DNA of 11,210 nt from positions 1 to 11,210 of the forward strand of contig CALLJA010000086.1 in assembly GCA_938008865.1 (NCBI GenBank), read 5' to 3'. The stretch's first letter is position 1; the number at the start of each line of letters is the position of its first letter. A program made the translations under genes and the position numbers. Below the pieces are notes generated by a model. That model searched no databases, was not told the origin of the DNA, and worked only from the letters and a program-made list of their open reading frames with translations. Below are positions 1 through 5,498 of the stretch, one piece after another. Source of the DNA: an uncultured Anaerolineales bacterium. Its GTDB lineage: Bacteria > Chloroflexota > Anaerolineae > Anaerolineales > Villigracilaceae.

Positions 1-54
1 TCCACCGACATCGTGGATGCCGACGTGACCGACATCAGCGACGACAAATCCTGA
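1..54 (+). CDS. C-terminal end of an upstream gene, DnaK-like tail (partial)
   Basis: The first frame is open from base 1 to a TGA at 52-54 and encodes the acidic tail STDIVDADVTDISDDKS. A run of the form (V/I)VDA(D/E) followed by acidic residues and a final Lys is typical of the extreme C-terminus of DnaK (Hsp70), so this may be the end of dnaK. Only 17 residues are visible, so the identity is tentative. The stop lies 3 bases before the start of the next gene, so the two genes are probably co-transcribed and perhaps translationally coupled. Confidence 0.45.
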   Translation, partial: STDIVDADVTDISDDKS

Positions 55-57
55 CCG

Positions 58-1296
58 ATGAGACGCCTTTTCTGGACCCTGGCGGCAGTCCTGCTGTTTT
101 CCGCCTGCGCCCCGTCTGTTGCCCCGCCCCCCACGCTGACTCCCGCGCCTGCCTCCGCCACGCAGACACTCCCCCCGCCTTCGACCGACACCGCCAACCC
201 GCCCGCCCCGGCCTTTACCGCCACCCCCGTCCCCGCCGACGCGACAGCCTTCCCCAATGCGGATGACTTCCAGTGGACGCCTGTGGCCGCGGGTTTTCTG
301 CGCCCCGTGGACATCCAGAACGCGGGCGATGGTACGGGTCGTTTGTTCGTAGTGGAGCAGGCGGGCCGCATCCTGCTCGTCAAGGATGGGCGCATCCTGC
401 CCACGCCCTTCCTGAATATCATCGACCAGGTTGGCAGTTCGGGCAACGAGCAGGGCTTGCTCGGCCTGGCCTTTCATCCGCGCTATGCGGAGAACGGCCT
501 GTTCTTCGTCAACTACACCGACCGTCGCGGCAACACGGTCATCGCGCGCTTCCAAGTCTCGGCCGACCCCGACCTGGCCGACCCTGCCAGCGAGACGCGC
601 CTGCTGTACGTGGAGCAGCCTTACGAGAACCATAATGGCGGCGTGCTGGCTTTTGGCCCCGATGGCTATCTGTACGCGGGCCTGGGAGATGGCGGCGCGG
701 GCGGCGACCCGCTCGGCAACGGCCAACGGACCGACAGCCTGCTGGGCAAGATCCTGCGCCTCGACGTGAACTCGGGTGACCCCTACGCCATCCCCGCCGA
801 TAACCCGTTCGGCAGCGAGGTCTGGGCCTATGGCCTACGCAACCCGTGGCGCATGTCCTTCGACCGTTCCACGGGCGACCTGTGGATCGGCGACGTGGGC
901 CAGGGCGACTGGGAGGAGATTGACATCCTGCCGGCTGGTTCGCCCGGCGGCGCGAATTTTGGCTGGAACCTGATGGAGGGCAATCATCCGTACGAAGGAG
1001 ATGCCCAGCCCGGCCTGCTCCTGCCTGTGGCCGAATACAGCCACGCCGATGGCTACTGCTCGGTGACGGGCGGCCACGTCTATCGCGGCGCGGACCTGCC
1101 CGAGTGGCGCGGAATCTACCTCTTCGGCGATTATTGCACGGGAACGGTCTGGGGGCTGATCCGTTCTGCGGATGGCTGGCAGGCCCAAGTCCTGTTCGAA
1201 ACGGGATTGCGCATCAGTTCCTTTGGCGTGGATCAGGCCGGGGAGTTGTATGTCGCCGACCTGCAAGGCTCCATCCTGCGGCTGGCGCGCAAGTAG
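58..1296 (+). CDS. PQQ-dependent sugar dehydrogenase family lipoprotein (glucose/sorbosone dehydrogenase, six-bladed beta-propeller)
   Basis: Predicted secreted lipoprotein of the soluble glucose dehydrogenase / aldose sugar dehydrogenase family, which oxidises sugars outside the cytoplasmic membrane with PQQ. Residues 1-17 form a lipoprotein signal peptide (Arg-Arg, hydrophobic core, lipobox FSAC, Cys17). Residues 18-65 are a Pro/Thr/Ala linker. The propeller spans about 73-412. Family motifs seen: GDGTGRLFVVEQAGRI (91-106), QGLLGLAFHP (132-141), HNGG (192-195, the likely catalytic-base His), GLRNPWR (259-265, the likely active-site Arg), GDVGQGDWEEID (278-289), NFGWN (300-304) and YLFGDY (354-359). 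Cys334 and Cys360 could form a disulfide. The start at 58 is supported because it begins the signal peptide directly. No clear Shine-Dalgarno is visible, which fits coupling to the gene ending at 54. Substrate and true PQQ use cannot be read from sequence; many relatives are annotated only as HHIP-like. Confidence 0.9.
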   Translation: MRRLFWTLAAVLLFSACAPSVAPPPTLTPAPASATQTLPPPSTDTANPPAPAFTATPVPADATAFPNADDFQWTPVAAGFLRPVDIQNAGDGTGRLFVVEQAGRILLVKDGRILPTPFLNIIDQVGSSGNEQGLLGLAFHPRYAENGLFFVNYTDRRGNTVIARFQVSADPDLADPASETRLLYVEQPYENHNGGVLAFGPDGYLYAGLGDGGAGGDPLGNGQRTDSLLGKILRLDVNSGDPYAIPADNPFGSEVWAYGLRNPWRMSFDRSTGDLWIGDVGQGDWEEIDILPAGSPGGANFGWNLMEGNHPYEGDAQPGLLLPVAEYSHADGYCSVTGGHVYRGADLPEWRGIYLFGDYCTGTVWGLIRSADGWQAQVLFETGLRISSFGVDQAGELYVADLQGSILRLARK

Positions 1297-1327
1297 CGGC
1301 CGCACAACATCTTCAATGTAGAATACC

Positions 1328-1359
1328 ATGAGCGGAGGTTCATCACCTCCGCTCATTTT
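1328..1359 (+). terminator. Rho-independent terminator after the sugar dehydrogenase
   Basis: A perfect 12-bp stem (ATGAGCGGAGGT, 1328-1339, pairing with ACCTCCGCTCAT, 1345-1356) closes a 5-base loop and is followed by a short T run (1356-1359). It lies 31 bases after the stop codon of the plus-strand dehydrogenase gene. Confidence 0.8.
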
Positions 1360-1381
1360 CTGCGGCAGGGGACACCTTACA

Positions 1382-1399
1382 AAATTATCAGGATAATTT
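1382..1399. promoter_or_regulatory. AT-rich palindrome upstream of the small Cys-rich gene
   Basis: AAATTATC (1382-1389), two bases, then GATAATTT (1392-1399): a perfect 8-bp inverted repeat with a 2-base centre, in an otherwise GC-rich window and between the preceding terminator and the next gene. The compact, near-continuous dyad resembles a dimeric repressor or activator site rather than a terminator, and no T run follows it. The same 9-mer AAATTATCA recurs at 5403-5411 next to the kamA promoter. Confidence 0.3.
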
Positions 1400-1440
1400 G
1401 GGTTCACTCCGTCCTAAATGGGCGCTTTGTCACGCCAATT

Positions 1441-1456
1441 TGTGACGCCTGTCACT
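1441..1456. promoter_or_regulatory. CRP/FNR-family-like operator upstream of the small Cys-rich gene
   Basis: TGTGACGCCTGTCACT fits the TGTGA-N6-TCACA dyad at 9 of 10 defined positions. It is centred about 60 bases upstream of the ATG at 1509. A possible -10 box TAAACT lies at 1479-1484 with a poor -35 (TGGTGA, 1456-1461, 17-base spacer), the arrangement expected of an activator-dependent promoter. Whether the host has a CRP-like regulator of this specificity is unknown. Confidence 0.35.
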
Positions 1457-1508
1457 GGTGAGCTTTTCATGCCTATCGTAAACTAGGGGCGTACCTTGGA
1501 GGTGCCAG

Positions 1509-1727
1509 ATGACACAAAAGACTTGGCTGGTTGAAAAGATCAAGTACTGTGAACATGTAGGGCATGAGATCGAGCTGGAAGCCGAAGTGGTTTACCCGGC
1601 CGAACATTTGCCCGAGCAGGCTCCGCGCGTGCTTGCCCATCGCTGCTCGAACGCCCTGGAATGCAACATGATGGAAAAGCCCGCCTGCGCTTATTGCGGC
1701 ACCAATCCAAACCAACCCCCTGTATAA
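1509..1727 (+). CDS. Small Cys/His-rich hypothetical protein (possible zinc-binding)
   Basis: A 72-residue protein that I do not recognise. It has a good ribosome-binding site (TTGGAGG, 1496-1502, 6 bases before the ATG), so it is probably real. It contains Cys14, Cys46, Cys52, Cys60 and Cys63 plus His16, His19, His33 and His44. The end reads RCSNALECN followed by CAYCG, a CxxCG knuckle typical of zinc ribbons, with Cys46/Cys52 as possible partners. No signal peptide or membrane segment is present, so it is probably cytoplasmic. It is monocistronic: a terminator precedes it, a candidate CRP/FNR-like dyad lies upstream, and terminators follow in the convergent gap. A DNA-, RNA- or protein-binding zinc knuckle is a guess; no function is assigned. 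Confidence 0.7.
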   Translation: MTQKTWLVEKIKYCEHVGHEIELEAEVVYPAEHLPEQAPRVLAHRCSNALECNMMEKPACAYCGTNPNQPPV

Positions 1728-1793
1728 AAGCGCGTTAATTCTCCTCCGAGTTACCGCTTAAAAACTCTCTCTCCTCCCTCTGAGTTGGTCAAA

Positions 1794-1826
1794 GGCTGCC
1801 CCGCGTGGAAACACGCGGGGTATGCC
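1794..1826. terminator. GC-rich hairpin with GAAA tetraloop in the convergent gap
   Basis: CCCCGCGTG (1799-1807), loop GAAA, then CACGCGGGG (1812-1820): a perfect 9-bp stem capped by a GNRA tetraloop. It can be extended outward by GGC (1794-1796) pairing with GCC (1824-1826) around one bulged base. Neither strand has a clear T run after it, so it may be an RNA-stabilising or pausing structure rather than a classical terminator. It lies between convergent genes (1509-1727 plus, 1887-2444 minus). Confidence 0.5.
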
Positions 1827-1837
1827 GTTAAATACGA

Positions 1838-1864
1838 AAGCCGCCAAGGTTTGCTCAGCGGCTT
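1838..1864. terminator. Probable bidirectional terminator between convergent genes
   Basis: AAGCCGC (1838-1844) pairs with GCGGCTT (1858-1864) across a 13-base loop. On the plus strand it is followed by CTTTGTCTT, and on the minus strand by TCGTATTT, so it could end transcripts from both sides. It sits 22 bases past the stop of the minus-strand hemerythrin-fold gene. The stem is short and the loop long, so strength is uncertain. Confidence 0.5.
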
Positions 1865-1886
1865 CTTTGTCTTGTCACGAAAATTC

Positions 1887-2444
1887 CTATCGCCAGTCGC
1901 CCAGGGTATCTTCGAGTTTCTCGATGATGCGGAGGTACTTCTCTGCGCTGTTCTGGAATTCGGCCCCCAGCGGCAGGGCATTGATCACGTCCGAGACCTT
2001 GTGCTCCTCGTCGATGGAGATGGTCTGTTCGAGCAGTGGGAAGATCAGGCTTTTGAGCCGCTCCAAATGCTGGCGGACGGTGCCTGTGTAAGTGCTGGTG
2101 GCCCAGCCGACCTCGGCGCGGGCATCTTCGTCGCCCGCCTCCCAGTGCTTGGCGGCCTGGACCATCGTCGCGGCGGACTCGCGGCTCTTTTGTTGGTCGG
2201 AACGGATGGCATGGATGGGGCCTTCGTCGGGCGGGAAGCCGCCGTCGGCCAGGGTCTGGATCAGCACTTCCTCTTTTTTATAGAAGTAGCTCTCGATGTA
2301 CCCCTGGTTGAACTCATCCGCCAGCAGGAAAAAGCTCGGGCGGGCATATTTGTTATTGGTCAGGATGGTGGACGCGGTGCCCAACACGTTGAGAAAACGC
2401 AGGATGGTTTCCTGGTCGGTGCGGAGGTTTTTCTGAATGCGCAT
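1887..2444 (-). CDS. Hemerythrin (HHE)-fold protein with most iron-ligand positions lost
   Basis: A 185-residue protein, mostly helical, that follows the layout of bacterial hemerythrin HHE-domain proteins. From memory of the family pattern the landmarks are helix 1 (7-30), helix 2 ending in KKEE (56-59), the GGFPPDEGPI turn (68-77), helix 3 with the SDQQKSR stretch (82-88), and helix 4 with H126 and IFP (134-136). The usual ligands are mostly replaced: the helix-1 His by Gln11, the HH pair before KEE by Phe54-Tyr55, the helix-3 His by Gln84, and the Glu four residues after the helix-4 His by Leu130. H126 and Glu58/59 remain, so a normal di-iron site is unlikely. The start has AGGGA 7 bases upstream. 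It lies 27 bases behind the OleC-like gene and is probably its operon partner. Function unknown; a structural, scaffold or small-molecule role is possible. Confidence 0.68.
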   Translation of the reverse strand: MRIQKNLRTDQETILRFLNVLGTASTILTNNKYARPSFFLLADEFNQGYIESYFYKKEEVLIQTLADGGFPPDEGPIHAIRSDQQKSRESAATMVQAAKHWEAGDEDARAEVGWATSTYTGTVRQHLERLKSLIFPLLEQTISIDEEHKVSDVINALPLGAEFQNSAEKYLRIIEKLEDTLGDWR

Positions 2445-2471
2445 GTGTCGATCCCTGTTTACTGGTGTCGG

Positions 2472-4082
2472 TCAGCGTGAGTATATCACGCCAGGCAAGG
2501 GACGGTTGAGCCTGTCTTTGGCCATGCGGGCCAGCCGTTCGCGCAGGATCTTGGAGTTATGGCGCACGTCGGTGGGGAAGCGACGCAGGAACAGAAAAGT
2601 GCGGATGTGCGCCGCCTGCGGATGGTCCTGCCCGAGGGACGCCAACTCGCGGACGATCTTTCTGCGGTCGGTCTGACGGGCATGCGGTTCGAGTTCCACC
2701 CACAGCACGGGCTCGCCCTTCACGCCGACCAGCGCGGTGCGATAGACCGACGGGTGCAGGTTGAAGATGCCTTCGATCTGCTCGGTGAAGAACGTGCCGT
2801 GCGATGTTTCCACGCGATGTGACTTGCGTCCGCAATACCACAGCCTGCCGTCTTCATCGAAGTAGCCCACGTCGCCCATGCGGTGGACAGTCTCGCCGTC
2901 GTCCAAAATCTTCGACAGACGGTTGGCTTCGTCACGGGCGATGTATTCCTTCGTCACCGACGCGCCCTTGACCGTGATCTCGCCGACCTGATTTTTGGGC
3001 AGCATCAAAGAATCATCCCAACGCTGAATTGCAGTCTCGCTGATGCGAATCACCCGCACCTCGGCCCCCTCCACGGGATGACCCAGGCAAACGCCCGCTC
3101 CCTGCGCGGACCTGGACCTGGCTCCGTTGAACAGGTCGCGGCTTTCCACCACGGCGATGGGTAGCACCTCCGTCGCGCCGTATACGCCGAACAGGTCTGT
3201 CTCGTCGGTCAGCAATTGGCGGAAGCGTTCCTGTAATGGGAGCGGGGCGGGTGCCCCCGCTGTGATGACACGCTTCAGGCTTGGGAGTTTGATCCCGCGC
3301 GGGGCGCCGTGGCGGGCCAGGCGGTCGAGTACGACGGGCGAGGCAAAGGTGTTGGTCACGCCAAAGCGCTGGATCGCCTCCAGAGTTCGCGCGGGGTCGA
3401 TGCGGCCTGGGACGGGGAAGCGGATGTCGGGGATGACCGAGGTCACGCCGAGCAGGGAGTCGATCAGCGCGTAGAGTGGGAAGGCGGGCAGGTCGATCTC
3501 GTCTTGGGTCAGGCCGAAGGTGCAGACCAACATCTCCAGTTGGGCGCGGAAGTTGGCGTGGGTGTATCGCGCGCCCTTGGGCAGGCCCGTGCTGCCGCTG
3601 GTGTAAATGATCGCGGCGGGAGAAGAGTCTGTGAGAAGTGGAAATTGGAAAGTGGTGGATTGAGAAGTGCGGAGAAGTTGGGAGATGGACAGGTTGTGGC
3701 GGATGGTGCCTTTGCCCCAGCCGAACCAGCCGCGCAGAGCGTGGGTGAGGGAATTGCCGAGGAAGATCTCAGGCTGGGTCTCGTCGATGCATGCGCCGAC
3801 CTGCTTCAGGCCGATGGCGGGATCCACGATGACAGGCACGATGCCCGTACGCAACAGCGCGAAGGTCAGTGCAAAGAACTCCACGCTGGGTGGGGTCAAT
3901 AGGGCGGCGCGCATGCCGGGACGCAACCCGCGCGCAAGCAGGGCGCTGGCGAGACACTGACTGACTTCGTATAACCTTATAAACGTGATCGTCTCCCAGC
4001 GCCCGGGTTGGGATGAATAAATGTAGGCGGGTTTCTCAGGCTGGAGCGCGGCCAGTTCTTCGAGGCGGGCGGCGAGGTCCAT
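2472..4082 (-). CDS. oleC: AMP-forming acyl ligase, OleC-like (beta-lactone synthetase / fatty acid-CoA ligase family)
   Basis: A 536-residue ANL-superfamily enzyme. These adenylate a carboxylate with ATP; OleC members then cyclise the 3-hydroxyacyl adenylate to a beta-lactone instead of making a CoA ester. Core motifs: YTSGSTGLPKG (160-170, P-loop), YGATE (301-305), MGDVGYFDEDGRLWYCGRK (402-420, with Asp404 and Arg419), and Lys511 in RHNSKILRE (507-515) as the likely A10 catalytic Lys. The OleC assignment rests on remembered family landmarks: GLRPGMRAALLTPPSVEFFA near 52-71, an LFGVYGATEVLP run with VVESRDLF after it, GVCLGHPVEGAEVRVIRI near 330-347, and FNLHPSVYRTALVGV near 440-454. The ATG lies 9 bases after the GNAT stop, with no strong ribosome-binding site, suggesting coupling. 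OleA, OleB and OleD are absent from the window. An ordinary long-chain acyl-CoA or acyl-AMP ligase remains possible. Confidence 0.82.
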   Translation of the reverse strand: MDLAARLEELAALQPEKPAYIYSSQPGRWETITFIRLYEVSQCLASALLARGLRPGMRAALLTPPSVEFFALTFALLRTGIVPVIVDPAIGLKQVGACIDETQPEIFLGNSLTHALRGWFGWGKGTIRHNLSISQLLRTSQSTTFQFPLLTDSSPAAIIYTSGSTGLPKGARYTHANFRAQLEMLVCTFGLTQDEIDLPAFPLYALIDSLLGVTSVIPDIRFPVPGRIDPARTLEAIQRFGVTNTFASPVVLDRLARHGAPRGIKLPSLKRVITAGAPAPLPLQERFRQLLTDETDLFGVYGATEVLPIAVVESRDLFNGARSRSAQGAGVCLGHPVEGAEVRVIRISETAIQRWDDSLMLPKNQVGEITVKGASVTKEYIARDEANRLSKILDDGETVHRMGDVGYFDEDGRLWYCGRKSHRVETSHGTFFTEQIEGIFNLHPSVYRTALVGVKGEPVLWVELEPHARQTDRRKIVRELASLGQDHPQAAHIRTFLFLRRFPTDVRHNSKILRERLARMAKDRLNRPLPGVIYSR

Positions 4083-4091
4083 GAAACGGGA

Positions 4092-4376
4092 TCAGCCCAA
4101 CAGGTCCTGATATTCGGGGTGACGTTTGAGGTAACCGTCCACGAACCAGCATAGGGATTGGACTTTGAGTCCGTTGGCGCGGGCGTAGTCCAGCCCGGCT
4201 TTGGCGAGGCGGCTGCCGATGCCCTGTCCTTCGAGCGCGGGCGGGACGCCGGTATGTGTAAAGAGAATCACGTCCCGATCCTGGCGGTAATCGAGCACGG
4301 CGGTGTGCGCATCGATCACGATCTTGAACTGGCGGGTTGCAGCGTCGTGAATGACCTGGGGTTCCTGGGTTGGCAT
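4092..4376 (-). CDS. Mini GNAT-fold N-acetyltransferase (YjdJ/NATD1-like)
   Basis: A 94-residue, single-domain GCN5-like N-acetyltransferase of the compact type. Family landmarks seen: HTGVPPALEGQGIGSRLAKA (41-60), which contains the acetyl-CoA pyrophosphate loop QGIGS (51-55), then LDYARANGLKVQSLCWFV (62-79) with Cys76, and the closing HPEYQDLL (86-93). About 95 residues is normal for the family, so it is not truncated. The acceptor substrate of these proteins is generally unknown. The start has AAGGA 5 bases upstream. It sits between the DegV gene (66 bases upstream) and the OleC-like gene (9 bases downstream), so co-translation with the ligase is likely. It might acetylate and control the ligase, as protein acetylation does for other acyl-CoA synthetases, but the sequence does not show this. 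Confidence 0.85.
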   Translation of the reverse strand: MPTQEPQVIHDAATRQFKIVIDAHTAVLDYRQDRDVILFTHTGVPPALEGQGIGSRLAKAGLDYARANGLKVQSLCWFVDGYLKRHPEYQDLLG

Positions 4377-4397
4377 GGCTGTCCTTTTTGGGTGGGT

Positions 4398-4425
4398 ATT
4401 ATCGGACTTTCTTTGTCCGTTTCAT
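4398..4425 (-). promoter_or_regulatory. Possible internal promoter with dyad, driving GNAT-oleC-hemerythrin genes
   Basis: On the minus strand ATGAAA (4425-4420) and GATAAT (4403-4398) are separated by 16 bases, matching the -35 and -10 consensus at 4/6 and 5/6. The spacer is filled by the inverted repeat CGGAC-7-GTCCG (4403-4419), and an outer pair GGGTA/TACCC (4394-4398, 4428-4432) flanks it. The dyad could be an operator inside the promoter. A terminator for degV is less likely because no T run follows on the minus strand. Confidence 0.3.
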
Positions 4426-4442
4426 TTTACCCGAATCAAGAC

Positions 4443-5303
4443 TCACTCCACCGGGTAATAACACAGCCCCGCCGTACCCGGCCCGGTATGGACGGCCAGT
4501 GCAGGCGAGAGTTCGGCGAAGAAAGATTCGACCACCTCGACCTTATCCTCGACCAGGTCCCTGATCTTCTCGACCTCGCGCTGCGCCCCGGCGTGGACGT
4601 AGGCGATGCGCGCCCGTCCCCGCCCGACCGCTTCGCTGACCATCTCGGCCATCAACTGGTAGGCCTGGCTGCGGCTGTGGGCGCGTCCCAGCGGGACGAT
4701 CACGCCGTCGACCATGCCGATCAGCGGTTTGATGTTCAACAGGCTGCCGACCATCTGTTGGGCTTTGCCGATGCGCCCGCCCAGGTATAGGTAGCGCAGC
4801 GTGTCGGCGGTCTGGATCATGTGGGTGAGGGGAATCATGTTCTTCACGCGGGTCACGATCTCGTCCAGACGGGCGCCTGCCAGCGCGGAACGGGCCGCCT
4901 CGATCACCATCCAGCCCTGGCATAGCGAGACATTGCGCGTGTCCATTACCTCGATGCGCACGCCGGGGGCTGTGTCGGCCATCATGGTCTTTGCCACGGT
5001 AGCAGCCTGGTACGCGCCGCTGCCGAGCGAGGTCATGTGGATGCTGGCGATCTCCTGCGTGCCCTCTTCGGCCAGGCGCTGGTACATCTCGAAGTAGTCG
5101 CCCGGCCCGGGGCTGGCAGTGGTCGGCAGGCAGCGGGCCGTCATCAGCCAGCGCAGAAACTCCTCGCGCTGGACCGTGACCAGGTCGCGCAGCACCTCCC
5201 CTCCGCGGTGGAGGTAATAGGCCACGGTATGGATGTTCAAACTTTGCAGCATCTGCTCGGGGATGCTGGCACAGGAATCGGTCACCACGGCGACGGTAGA
5301 CAT
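4443..5303 (-). CDS. DegV family fatty-acid-binding protein (FakB-like)
   Basis: A 286-residue DegV-family protein. These are cytoplasmic two-domain proteins that bind one long-chain fatty acid; FakB members present it to the kinase FakA for phosphorylation. Seen in order: VTDSCASIP (7-15), TTASPGPGDYFEMYQRL (61-77, equivalent to the TSxPSP loop), TSLGSGAYQAA (91-101, equivalent to the SSxLSGTYQ loop), VMDTRNVSLCQGW (119-131), YLYLGGRIGKAQ (171-182), LNIKPLI (189-195), and the closing HTGPGTAGLCYYP (272-284). Length is normal. The start is placed at the ATG at 5303, not the in-frame GTG six bases upstream, because the GTG overlaps the ribosome-binding site. No FakA-like gene is in the window. 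Placement ahead of the acyl ligase suggests a fatty-acid-related cluster. Confidence 0.92.
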   Translation of the reverse strand: MSTVAVVTDSCASIPEQMLQSLNIHTVAYYLHRGGEVLRDLVTVQREEFLRWLMTARCLPTTASPGPGDYFEMYQRLAEEGTQEIASIHMTSLGSGAYQAATVAKTMMADTAPGVRIEVMDTRNVSLCQGWMVIEAARSALAGARLDEIVTRVKNMIPLTHMIQTADTLRYLYLGGRIGKAQQMVGSLLNIKPLIGMVDGVIVPLGRAHSRSQAYQLMAEMVSEAVGRGRARIAYVHAGAQREVEKIRDLVEDKVEVVESFFAELSPALAVHTGPGTAGLCYYPVE

Positions 5304-5308
5304 ATTCA

Positions 5309-5314
5309 CTCCTT
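5309..5314 (-). promoter_or_regulatory. Ribosome-binding site that decides the degV-family start
   Basis: AAGGAG on the minus strand lies 5 bases before the ATG at 5303-5301. The upstream in-frame GTG (5309-5307) shares a base with this site and so cannot use it, which favours the 286-residue protein. Confidence 0.75.
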
Positions 5315-5318
5315 GGGT

Positions 5319-5343
5319 CCGATTCCATTGTACTCAGAATCGG
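5319..5343 (-). promoter_or_regulatory. Candidate degV promoter -10 box inside a 7-bp inverted repeat
   Basis: CCGATTC (5319-5325) and GAATCGG (5337-5343) form a perfect 7-bp inverted repeat with an 11-base spacer. Inside the spacer the minus strand reads TACAAT (5332-5327), a 5/6 match to the -10 consensus, 24 bases before the ATG. No convincing -35 is visible 17 bases further up. A dyad straddling the -10 box is the expected place for a repressor site. Confidence 0.35.
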
Positions 5344-5411
5344 CCTGCCGGGCGCGGCGGAATGCGCGGCCGCGGCGTTTTGAGCGGTCCGACCATCCCC
5401 AGAAATTATCA

Positions 5412-5440
5412 TTGACCCGTCATTTGTTTCCTCTTACAAT
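5412..5440 (+). promoter_or_regulatory. Sigma-70-type promoter for kamA and the lipoprotein genes
   Basis: TTGACC (5412-5417) and TACAAT (5435-5440) are separated by exactly 17 bases and match the -35 and -10 consensus at 5/6 each. An AT-rich stretch AAATTATCA (5403-5411) just upstream could act as an UP element or an operator. Transcription would start near 5447, leaving a leader of about 140 bases before kamA. Confidence 0.7.
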
Positions 5441-5458
5441 ACCAACGATGACTTTTAT

Positions 5459-5498
5459 GTCGGTTTGCCGCTTTTTTGCGGGCTTTTTCCGCCCCGAC
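5459..5498 (+). promoter_or_regulatory. Leader region upstream of kamA with alternative short hairpins
   Basis: The predicted kamA leader holds CCGC (5468-5471), six T, GCGG (5478-5481), a GC-T5 spacer, then CCGC (5489-5492). The central GCGG can pair with either neighbour but not both. An outer GTCGG (5459-5463) can pair with CCGAC (5494-5498). Mutually exclusive pairings are how attenuators work, but these stems are only 4-5 bp. It does not match any riboswitch I know. The rest of the 5304-5588 gap holds only the divergent promoters and GC-rich filler. Confidence 0.2.

Noticed and set aside
1785..2480. Plus-strand open frame of 231 codons over the hemerythrin-fold gene
   Set aside because: It runs through both intergenic hairpins, has no ribosome-binding site and shows no family motif, whereas the minus-strand frame fits a known fold.
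2475..2491. Inverted repeat GCGTGA-5-TCACGC at the end of the OleC-like gene
   Set aside because: Only 6 bp, it overlaps the last codons and stop, and has no T run; it does not separate the ligase from the hemerythrin-fold gene convincingly.
3309..3902. Plus-strand open frame inside the OleC-like gene
   Set aside because: Antisense to a gene with complete ANL motifs; no domain or start signal.
4092..4376. GNAT gene as the beta-lysine acetyltransferase partner of kamA
   Set aside because: At 94 residues it belongs to the mini-GNAT type, is far shorter than that enzyme, and lies on the opposite strand in a different operon.
4543..5412. Second minus-strand frame of 289 codons over the DegV gene
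   Set aside because: Out of frame with the DegV protein, Arg/Pro/Gly-rich throughout, and no motif.
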